NCBI GenBank assembly: GCA_021161545.1
Contig: JAGHAJ010000184.1
Location: 1-8,761 of the forward strand
From: Synergistota bacterium
Lineage (GTDB): Bacteria; Synergistota; JAGHAJ01
Direction: 5' to 3'
Length of the DNA stretch: 8,761 bases
In this document: positions 1 through 5,536 of the stretch, one piece after another
How positions within the stretch are numbered: the first letter of the stretch is position 1
Layout: each line of letters opens with the position of its first letter
Notes under the pieces: generated by a model
What the model saw: the letters and a program-made list of their open reading frames with translations, nothing else
Database searches by the model: none
What the model was told of the DNA's origin: nothing
Made by a program: the position numbers and the translations under genes

Positions 1-964
1 CAACAGCAGAGAATTCACCTGGCATATATCTGGGATATCCCAAGGAAAAATTCACAGAGAAGGGAAAACCTGTCTGCCATGCCAAAACGCTACCAGCACC
101 TTTAACATTATAGTGGCCCCTCATCGCCTCTATGGACCACCTTGTGTGAGCATTCAACTCTCTTACAAGGGATATAGCCGCCTCTACATTGTGGTATTTT
201 CCTCCCGTCATAGTTAGCCCCATCCCAAAGAATATCACACCATACCTTGCAGAGAGCATGATGTCCAACATTTCCTTGAGCTTATCCACATGAACCCCAC
301 CAATAAACTCCTCAGAAGGCTGAATCCCCTTAAGTAGCATCCTCAAAGCCGTAAAGATATCGTAATCCCTTCCATATTCCACTCGAACAAAAAGATTTGC
401 AAGTTTGGAAGAGACCGTATCCCTCACATCTACAACTACAAGTCTCCTATCCTTTCTGCCATAAGGTATAAGCATCCCCTTTGCAAATAACGAATATCGT
501 TCATAGTGTCTCTGGTGTGATTCTAAAGGGTTGGAGCCCCAGAAAACTACAACATCTGCCCTGTTTTTTGCTTCCCCCAATGTGCAGGTAGGAATTCCAG
601 ACTGCTGTATGGCCATAGTGGTAGGTCCATGACAGACAGAAGATGTTTGATCTATACTACCACCAATAAGCTCAGCCAACCTTACAGCCTTTCTCTGAGC
701 CTCTATAGAAGTAGAACTAAGTCCATATACAAGGGGATGTTTTGCAGAGGTTAGTATTTTCACCGCCTCCGATACAACATCGTCTATAGAAGCTTTTTTA
801 CCATACACCACTGGTTCTGCAAGGTCTTTTTCATGATTCAAAAACAATATTCTCCCTACACCACAACTACTCTTAACATTAACTATCTTTCCATTATCTA
901 CTTCCACCTCTATATCATCGCACAAACAACCACAAAAAGGACATACAACATTTTCTATCTTCAT
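1..964 (-). CDS. fwdB: Formylmethanofuran dehydrogenase subunit B (FwdB/FmdB), partial, C-terminus beyond window
   Basis: Catalytic Mo/W-bis-pterin subunit that interconverts CO2 plus methanofuran and formylmethanofuran in the cytoplasm. The reading frame is open from an ATG at 964 to the left edge, giving 321 residues; the family is usually about 430, so roughly 110 C-terminal residues are missing. The N-terminus has the 4Fe-4S motif CPFCGCLCDD (C8, C11, C15) with a fourth cysteine at C34. The motif SVCHGPTT places C111 where FwdB has its metal ligand (Cys118 in Methanothermobacter), followed by H112. MRGHYNV (R282) matches the conserved active-site arginine region, and GYPRYMPGEF near residues 309-318 is typical of FwdB. 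Cysteine, not selenocysteine, is used at the metal site. The start overlaps fwdD by 4 bp (ATGA), with GAGGTG 8 nt upstream, so coupled translation is likely. Family assignment is very secure. The physiological direction of the reaction cannot be read from sequence. Confidence 0.95.
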   Translation of the reverse strand, partial: MKIENVVCPFCGCLCDDIEVEVDNGKIVNVKSSCGVGRILFLNHEKDLAEPVVYGKKASIDDVVSEAVKILTSAKHPLVYGLSSTSIEAQRKAVRLAELIGGSIDQTSSVCHGPTTMAIQQSGIPTCTLGEAKNRADVVVFWGSNPLESHQRHYERYSLFAKGMLIPYGRKDRRLVVVDVRDTVSSKLANLFVRVEYGRDYDIFTALRMLLKGIQPSEEFIGGVHVDKLKEMLDIMLSARYGVIFFGMGLTMTGGKYHNVEAAISLVRELNAHTRWSIEAMRGHYNVKGAGSVLAWQTGFPFSVNFSLGYPRYMPGEFSAV

Positions 965-1335
965 AGATTCGACACCTCTTTTAGCACTCGTTTCCAGCTC
1001 CATATTTCATCTTCAGAAGGAACCGCATCAACTTCTATACCTTTTAAATCTGGCATACCTATACCATTGGTGTCCGTAGATGTCAAAAGATTAGCCCAAG
1101 GACCATAAGGCATAAAAACCATTCCTCTTGGAAGTTTACCCTTTAACGCTTTGACAACCACCTTTCCAAATCTGCTGGATATCAAGACTGCCTTTCCCTC
1201 AAATATCTTCCTGTCCTGCATATCCTCCTCGTTAAAGTATGCAACAGCAACAGCATCTTCATATTCTTTTGTAGTCTTACCTATGTGGAGCACTACACCC
1301 TGCTTAGCAGTCCTACCGGTAATCAGTCTATACAC
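961..1335 (-). CDS. fwdD: Formylmethanofuran dehydrogenase subunit D (FwdD/FmdD), molybdopterin dinucleotide-binding domain
   Basis: Small 124-residue subunit corresponding to the molybdopterin-dinucleotide-binding domain that is fused to the catalytic chain in ordinary formate dehydrogenases but is separate in Fwd. It helps hold the pterin cofactor over the FwdB active site. Visible motifs are LITGRTAKQG at residues 4-13, the family signature LPRGMVFMPYGPWAN at 68-82, and a T-rich segment leading to GMPDLKG at 93-99. Length is normal for the family. The start is GTG at 1335, with AAGGAG 9 nt upstream, inside the end of the ATP-grasp gene; the two genes overlap by 8 bp. The downstream end overlaps fwdB by 4 bp. 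The D-B order, with no A, C or other fwd subunit before it in the operon, means the remaining subunits must lie further downstream or elsewhere. Confidence 0.94.
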   Translation of the reverse strand: MYRLITGRTAKQGVVLHIGKTTKEYEDAVAVAYFNEEDMQDRKIFEGKAVLISSRFGKVVVKALKGKLPRGMVFMPYGPWANLLTSTDTNGIGMPDLKGIEVDAVPSEDEIWSWKRVLKEVSNL

Positions 1336-2410
1336 AACCTCTCACTCCTTTCTCATACAACCACCTTTTCTGCTCAACAAGACCGTTTATGACCTCTTCT
1401 ATACTGTCTCCAGAAGAAAAAACAGAACATACAGGACTCCCTTCAGTAATACACTCAGCTTCCATCGGTATATCCCTGAAACCTCTCCTCCACATCTCCT
1501 CACTATTAAAACCACAGAGTCCCTTTTCTGCATAAACTATACCCTTGGCAAAATAGCTCATAGGTCTTGGAATTTCCGACGGAAGGCTGCCCCTGCATGC
1601 TTCTAGATGAATCCTAAAGATGCTAATATTTAAGGCTTTCTCCACCAATTCCATACTCCCCGTATACCTGGGGTTTACCTCTATGACATAAGGAAGATTA
1701 GTACCAGCCTCAATAACTACATCCACACCAAAAACGCCACAAAGACCTATCTCCCGAGTCAATCTCTCAATCCAGTCACTCACCTCATCAACAACTTCAG
1801 AGTCAAGATTTGCAGGGTATACATTACCCGTCCACGCAAATCTCTTTCCACCAAGTAACCTCTCGCCAATAAGTTGAAGAGTAACACCAAAAAGCTTAGA
1901 ATTCCTACTATCAGCAGCAAATAAAAAAGAGAAGCTTTTGCCGTTTATAAACTTCTGAAGATAAAAGCCACTTGGCAATTCACTATCAGTCCAAAAAGAA
2001 ATACCCTTACCTCCTCCACTCTTAAAAGGCTTTTTTAACCATGTTCCACAACTACCAACCAAAGCTGTCCTAACGCCAGGAATCCTTATACCAAGCTCCT
2101 TTGCCAGATTCCACCACTTCTTTCCCGGTCTGACATTCCCAACTACCTCCTTTCCGTTACCAACAACCCTATTCCCCAAGAATCCAAGCATTTCCACATC
2201 GTTTTCAAGCACAGAAGAATAAGCCACTTTATATCCATCATAACGCTGAAGCACAGTAGAAAGGTGATTCCTGCCATCCACAACCTCGACTCTTCCTGTA
2301 AGACGCTGCAAATCCCAGTCCCCAAAAAAGTCTATTGCTATCACATCCTTAATTCCATAGCTAATAGCAGACTCTACTAATGCTCTAACACTGTATCCAA
2401 CCAGCAACAC
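1328..2410 (-). CDS. ATP-grasp superfamily ligase (COG2232-like predicted carboligase)
   Basis: Predicted ATP-dependent carboxylate-amine (or thiol) ligase of 360 residues, cytoplasmic. The N-terminal pre-grasp part reads LLVGYSVRALVESA, followed by DFFGDWDL at 27-34. A glycine-rich nucleotide loop SGGGKG lies at 131-136, a GVFGVDVVIE strand at 225-234, and the Mg/ATP-binding signature EVNPRYTGSME at 244-254; together these are diagnostic of ATP-grasp enzymes. From memory, relatives of this type occur beside H4MPT/methanofuran C1 genes in methanogens and methylotrophs, so adding glutamate or another acid to a C1 carrier is a plausible role, but the substrate is not visible. It is not clearly the known tyramine-glutamate ligase MfnD. 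The start is GTG at 2410, chosen because AGGTGAG lies 8 nt upstream and the family's hydrophobic N-terminus begins there. It is 16 bp from the NifX-like gene and overlaps fwdD by 8 bp. Confidence 0.85.
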   Translation of the reverse strand: MLLVGYSVRALVESAISYGIKDVIAIDFFGDWDLQRLTGRVEVVDGRNHLSTVLQRYDGYKVAYSSVLENDVEMLGFLGNRVVGNGKEVVGNVRPGKKWWNLAKELGIRIPGVRTALVGSCGTWLKKPFKSGGGKGISFWTDSELPSGFYLQKFINGKSFSFLFAADSRNSKLFGVTLQLIGERLLGGKRFAWTGNVYPANLDSEVVDEVSDWIERLTREIGLCGVFGVDVVIEAGTNLPYVIEVNPRYTGSMELVEKALNISIFRIHLEACRGSLPSEIPRPMSYFAKGIVYAEKGLCGFNSEEMWRRGFRDIPMEAECITEGSPVCSVFSSGDSIEEVINGLVEQKRWLYEKGVRGCV

Positions 2411-2426
2411 TGCTATTTCTCACCTA

Positions 2427-2762
2427 TTATCTGCACAGATTTACCTCCATCTGCTTCAACACCATACCTATATCTGCGCCCCTGTCAACATCGTATATAG
2501 ATATCCCCTTATCCAAAACACGCTTTCTCCCTCTTACTCCTATATTAGAAACCACATAGGTATCACAGTCTTGTAAAAAATCTATCACGTAAAAGGTCTT
2601 CCCTCTTGGCATCTCCTTTGCATACGGGTTTAACCTCTTTTCAATCAACTTTAATCTCTCACTATCACACTCATAGATAAGATAAAACTCAGCCATTCCA
2701 AACATCTTTGAGCATACTCTCTTCCCATCATCCGTTGGTATTGCTATCCTTATCTGAACCAC
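2427..2762 (-). CDS. NifX/NafY-like dinitrogenase iron-molybdenum cofactor biosynthesis family protein
   Basis: Small 111-residue protein of the Nitro_FeMo-Co (NifX/NifB C-terminal/NafY) fold, whose members bind or carry metal-sulfur cofactors. The N-terminal strand IRIAIPTDDGKRV (residues 4-16), the FGMAEFYLIYECD segment (21-33) and the late VLDKGISIYDVDRGAD region (82-97) follow the family pattern. Four cysteines (C17, C32, C66, C110) could serve in metal binding, though that is inference. No nitrogenase gene is in view, so the cargo may instead relate to the Mo/W site or iron-sulfur clusters of the neighbouring formylmethanofuran dehydrogenase, or to the Lar-type nickel cofactor. The start is GTG at 2762 inside the end of larB, a 35-bp overlap. 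No later start keeps the conserved first strand, and there is no strong separate ribosome site, which suggests translational coupling to larB. Confidence 0.82.
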   Translation of the reverse strand: MVQIRIAIPTDDGKRVCSKMFGMAEFYLIYECDSERLKLIEKRLNPYAKEMPRGKTFYVIDFLQDCDTYVVSNIGVRGRKRVLDKGISIYDVDRGADIGMVLKQMEVNLCR

Positions 2763-3516
2763 CCCTGTAGGCCAAAGAGTTTATCATATGAGCCAGCACA
2801 CCCGCACCAAAACCATTGTCTATGTTAACAACACCAATACCGGGTACGCAGGTGTTCAGCATAGCAAGCAGTGAAGAGAGACCACTAAAGTGTGAACCAT
2901 ATCCGACACTCGTAGGCACAGCTATAACAGGTGAAGATATCAGTCCTGCTACTACTGTAACCAGAGCACCTTCCATACCTGCCACAGCAACAACCACATT
3001 CGATTTCCTTAAGGTTTCAAGATGGGGAAATAGCCTGTGAATACCAGCAACCCCCACATCGTATATCCTAATAACTTCATTTCCTAAAATCTCTGCAATA
3101 ACGGCTGCCTCTTCTGCAACTCTGATGTCAGAAGTACCCGCAGTAACTACCGCTATACCCTTTCTTGGCTTACTGATTTTTCTCCTAACAGATGCTGCTA
3201 TCTGAGCCTCTCGATAATAAATGATGTCAGAAATTTCCTGTCTGATGACATCAAATGTCTCATCATCAACATGCGTGAACACCACATTACCAGTAGAGGT
3301 AGAGAGTGCCTTTGCAATTCCTCTCACGTGTTCCTTTGCCTTTCCCTTACAAAACACTACTTCATCTATGCCGCGTCTAAACGGCCTGTGAGTATCAAGC
3401 CTTGCAAAACCTAAGTCAATATAGGGAAAGTCCCTTAATGCATTTAAAACCTCTTCCTTAGAAACTCTTCCCTGTGAAAAGTTATCCAGAAGATCCTCTA
3501 AAGCTCTCTTATCCAT
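2728..3516 (-). CDS. larB: LarB, nickel-pincer cofactor biosynthesis (nicotinic acid adenine dinucleotide carboxylase/hydrolase)
   Basis: First enzyme of nickel-pincer nucleotide synthesis: it carboxylates the pyridine ring of nicotinic acid adenine dinucleotide and hydrolyses the phosphoanhydride to give pyridinium-3,5-dicarboxylate mononucleotide. The 262-residue protein has the typical LDTHRPFRRGIDEVVF segment (residues 40-55), the PurE-like core IAVVTAGTSDIRVAEEA (121-137), VVAGMEGAL (177-185), and the LNTCVPGIGVVNIDNGFGAG motif (220-239). C223 lies where Lactiplantibacillus LarB has its catalytic Cys221. Length is close to the usual 246-260. The C-terminus from about residue 251 is a polar tail encoded in the 35-bp overlap with the NifX-like gene. 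The ATG start overlaps the symporter stop by 8 bp (ATGGATAA). Identification is very secure. LarE, the sulfur-inserting partner, is not in this window. Confidence 0.95.
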   Translation of the reverse strand: MDKRALEDLLDNFSQGRVSKEEVLNALRDFPYIDLGFARLDTHRPFRRGIDEVVFCKGKAKEHVRGIAKALSTSTGNVVFTHVDDETFDVIRQEISDIIYYREAQIAASVRRKISKPRKGIAVVTAGTSDIRVAEEAAVIAEILGNEVIRIYDVGVAGIHRLFPHLETLRKSNVVVAVAGMEGALVTVVAGLISSPVIAVPTSVGYGSHFSGLSSLLAMLNTCVPGIGVVNIDNGFGAGVLAHMINSLAYRGGSDKDSNTNG

Positions 3517-4873
3517 TAGTATCTACGCCCCTTTGCAACCCTCTTAAACCATACACCACAAACCACGAAACAGCAGAAGCAAGAAGACCATACATTACAG
3601 AAAGCGATACATCTCCCCAATCAAATGCCACCCAAAGCACAACAGTTGTTCCTCCTCCTACCATACTCCCTATAGCTGGCAAGCTATACAGCCTCGCATC
3701 CCTTACATAAAAGGCCACAACAAGTGGAATAAGACTACTTGAAACAAACAAAGAGAAAGCAAACATAGCTGCGTCTAATATATTCTTAAAAAGTAAAGAT
3801 GCAAACAGTGCAACAACAGCAGAGATTATAGCACCAACCTTCGCATACAAAACCTCCTTAGGCATATATCTTCTCACTGGCCTGAGTATATCGTGAGCAA
3901 TAATACCACCTGCAATAAGCAGATAGCTATCCGCCGTTGACATTATTGCAGATAATACAGCCAAACCAACAAAATCTCTCACTCCCTTGGGCAAAACAGC
4001 ATTCACTACTCTCGGAAAAACCGCATCAGGAACTATATGCCTACCAAACAACGCTATACCAGCAATGCCAACTATCAGTGCTACAAACGTCATCACGGAA
4101 TCTACCAATCCAACTGTTGCTACACCAATTCTCGCTACATCAGGCGATCTTGCCGCATTGCACCTTTGATAGAAGGATGGATTTGCCCAAAAGGGAAAGG
4201 TAAATATTATGAAAAACGAAATTATATCGCTGAAACCAAACGCACTTGGATAGCGTAGTGCTATATCCTCTATACGAGCAATCCCTCCAGTTGCCTTTAA
4301 CGTAAACAAGACCAAAACAGCTAAACCTACAATCAAAAAGAAGAACTGCAGAATATCAGTTTCCACAACCTTCTTGAACCCACCTAATAATGTATAGATG
4401 AGAGCAACTCCAAGTACAAGAGAGGCTCCAGCAACAAACGGCGTACCAACCATGATATGCATTATGTAGCCTGCTGCCATTACATTTGTTGCTATCAGGG
4501 TTATACTGTACAGCAATGTAAACATTGACGAAACAACGGAAATACCTGCTCCATATGCCTTTTCGATGACACCACCAATGGTAAATCCCTCTTTCATCTG
4601 GTTAACCCTTGCAGCAAACAGCAAAGAGAAAGTGTAAACTCCAACAGATGTAGGTATAGCTATCCAGAGTGCATCGTACCCAAACATGTAGCAATAACCA
4701 CTAAAGCCCAGTATTATAGCTGAATCCACCCATGTTGACATTAGTGTCAGAGATGTTTCAAAGAGCCCCAGCTTGCCCCCAGTAAGGAAAAAACTTTTAA
4801 ATGTCTGTTGACTCCTAAGCTTCCAGAAGCCTATTAGCGATAGGAGACCGAGGTAGACAGCAACTACCGTCAC
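3509..4873 (-). CDS. Sodium:solute symporter (SSS family), substrate unknown
   Basis: Integral membrane transporter of 454 residues that would import a small solute with Na+. Hydrophobic segments run through the whole chain, consistent with about 12-13 helices. Family marks are LTGGKLG at residues 30-36 (the SSS loop after helix 1), GGFKKVVETDILQFFFLIVG at 164-183 (family pattern GGfkaV..TD..Q), and VLSAIMSTADSYLL at 306-319, where A309, S312 and T313 correspond to the Na2 sodium site region. The start is GTG at 4873: an in-frame TGA lies four codons upstream, and a GGAGGGGAG purine run sits about 12 nt before. It follows the 35-residue membrane peptide by 5 bp and overlaps larB by 8 bp. The operon and the diacid-type regulator suggest an organic acid substrate such as a hydroxy acid, but the protein itself does not show this. 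Confidence 0.92.
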   Translation of the reverse strand: MTVVAVYLGLLSLIGFWKLRSQQTFKSFFLTGGKLGLFETSLTLMSTWVDSAIILGFSGYCYMFGYDALWIAIPTSVGVYTFSLLFAARVNQMKEGFTIGGVIEKAYGAGISVVSSMFTLLYSITLIATNVMAAGYIMHIMVGTPFVAGASLVLGVALIYTLLGGFKKVVETDILQFFFLIVGLAVLVLFTLKATGGIARIEDIALRYPSAFGFSDIISFFIIFTFPFWANPSFYQRCNAARSPDVARIGVATVGLVDSVMTFVALIVGIAGIALFGRHIVPDAVFPRVVNAVLPKGVRDFVGLAVLSAIMSTADSYLLIAGGIIAHDILRPVRRYMPKEVLYAKVGAIISAVVALFASLLFKNILDAAMFAFSLFVSSSLIPLVVAFYVRDARLYSLPAIGSMVGGGTTVVLWVAFDWGDVSLSVMYGLLASAVSWFVVYGLRGLQRGVDTNG

Positions 4874-4878
4874 TTCTT

Positions 4879-4986
4879 TTATTCACTCCCCTCCTTCTGC
4901 CTCTTCCTCACAAAGAATATAACAGCAACCCAGAACCCTATCTGTTCCAAGATGTAAACAGACAGTAACCATGAGTTCCCATGCAT
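4879..4986 (-). CDS. Small single-helix membrane peptide next to the symporter (35 aa)
   Basis: Short reading frame of 35 residues, ATG at 4986 to TAA at 4879. It begins MHGNSWLLSVYILEQIGFWV, continues with a hydrophobic stretch to about residue 26, and ends in a basic/charged tail (VRKRQKEGSE). This gives one predicted membrane helix followed by positive residues. It fills exactly the space between the LarC-domain gene (3-bp gap) and the symporter (5-bp gap), and AAGGAG lies 12 nt upstream inside the preceding gene. Several SSS transporters are preceded by a small membrane partner subunit (DUF997/YhdT-like, DUF4212-like). This peptide sits in the same place and has a related layout but is shorter, so an accessory subunit is an inference. 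The otherwise unexplained spacing and helix-plus-basic-tail pattern make it likely to be real. Confidence 0.7.
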   Translation of the reverse strand: MHGNSWLLSVYILEQIGFWVAVIFFVRKRQKEGSE

Positions 4987-4989
4987 CTT

Positions 4990-5484
4990 CTATACCCACT
5001 CCTTACTGAGAGAAAGCTCTATCCCATTTAGCTTTATGGTCCAACACCTCTCATCCGAAAATGAAAATCCCTCTACTACCTTTTTAATAACCTTAACTGG
5101 TATAAACAGTTCTTTTGATACTCGCCGTAAATCCTCGTATTCCGCCTTCACATGCTTACCACTTCCCCTGTGAATAATCTTCACGGGGATCACAAATTCT
5201 ACCTCATTGGTCCTCAAATATACCTTGTTCATCTCATAATAAAGAGATATATGCCTCGTTTCCAATACTCTTACCCCTATTGTCCCCATCTCAAGTGCAA
5301 GGTAATCAATAATGTCATCCAAATAGCTCTCCTCCACATCGACAAAGAGAAGTATCCCATTTCTTCCCTTTTTGTTTACGGAGTGTACATAGTAGGCATT
5401 CTTTGCACCCTTATCGAGGAGGTTTTGAATGTGGAGAGGTAAAAGTTCCATCTCTATATCATCTAAATTCAACACAAGGAGCAT
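4990..5484 (-). CDS. larC2: Stand-alone LarC C-terminal domain (LarC2-like, nickel insertion / CTP-binding half)
   Basis: 164-residue protein matching only the C-terminal part of LarC (former DUF111), the CTP-dependent nickel insertase that finishes the nickel-pincer cofactor. Recognisable elements are LNLDDIEMELL at residues 5-15 (LarC: N-[IV]-DDM-x-PE), VNKKGRNGILLFV at 36-48, MGTIGVRVLETR at 66-77, and VKAEYEDLRRVSKE at 112-125. About 25 extra C-terminal residues follow. The LarC N-terminal half, with its GDM and histidine-rich nickel region, is absent: the gene upstream is unrelated and the 52-bp gap has no room for it. In Lactiplantibacillus, larC1 and larC2 are joined by programmed frameshifting, but that is not the arrangement here. 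ATG start at 5484; the only purine-rich site is GGGGG 6 nt upstream, so translation may be modest. LarC1 may be elsewhere in the genome, or this domain has its own job. Confidence 0.85.
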   Translation of the reverse strand: MLLVLNLDDIEMELLPLHIQNLLDKGAKNAYYVHSVNKKGRNGILLFVDVEESYLDDIIDYLALEMGTIGVRVLETRHISLYYEMNKVYLRTNEVEFVIPVKIIHRGSGKHVKAEYEDLRRVSKELFIPVKVIKKVVEGFSFSDERCWTIKLNGIELSLSKEWV

Positions 5485-5501
5485 AATAATCCCCCAAGCA
5501 A

Positions 5502-5529
5502 CCGGACAGGGAGATATCTCCCTGTCCGG
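5502..5529 (-). other. Perfect 28-bp palindrome / intercistronic hairpin
   Basis: Two exact 14-nt arms (CCGGACAGGGAGAT and its complement) meet at a central GATATC with no spacer. The RNA would form a very stable, GC-rich hairpin of about 12 bp with a 4-nt loop. It starts 7 nt after the stop of the 592-residue gene and ends 17 nt before the LarC-domain start codon. No T-run follows on either strand, so it is not a standard intrinsic terminator. A role as an mRNA stabiliser or processing barrier that makes the first gene more abundant than the rest is the simplest reading (inference). A dimeric-protein binding site is the alternative. Confidence 0.85.
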
Positions 5530-5536
5530 GAAGTAA

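Noticed and set aside
833-1606. Plus-strand frames opposite fwdB, fwdD and the ATP-grasp gene
   Set aside because: The antisense strand is fully occupied by well-recognised genes; the plus-strand products show low-complexity Thr/Ser/Tyr composition and no motifs.
2728-3516. Similar C-terminal ends (TNG) of LarB and the symporter as a duplicated segment
   Set aside because: The likeness covers only three residues and a few bases around overlapping start codons; chance is enough to explain it.
5502-5529. Palindrome as an intrinsic terminator
   Set aside because: Neither strand has a T-run after the stem, and the downstream genes lack another visible promoter.
5485-5536. A LarC1 part joined to the LarC domain by frameshift
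   Set aside because: The 52-bp gap holds only the palindrome and a weak ribosome site, and the upstream protein has no LarC1 motifs, so a larC1-larC2 frameshift is not possible here.
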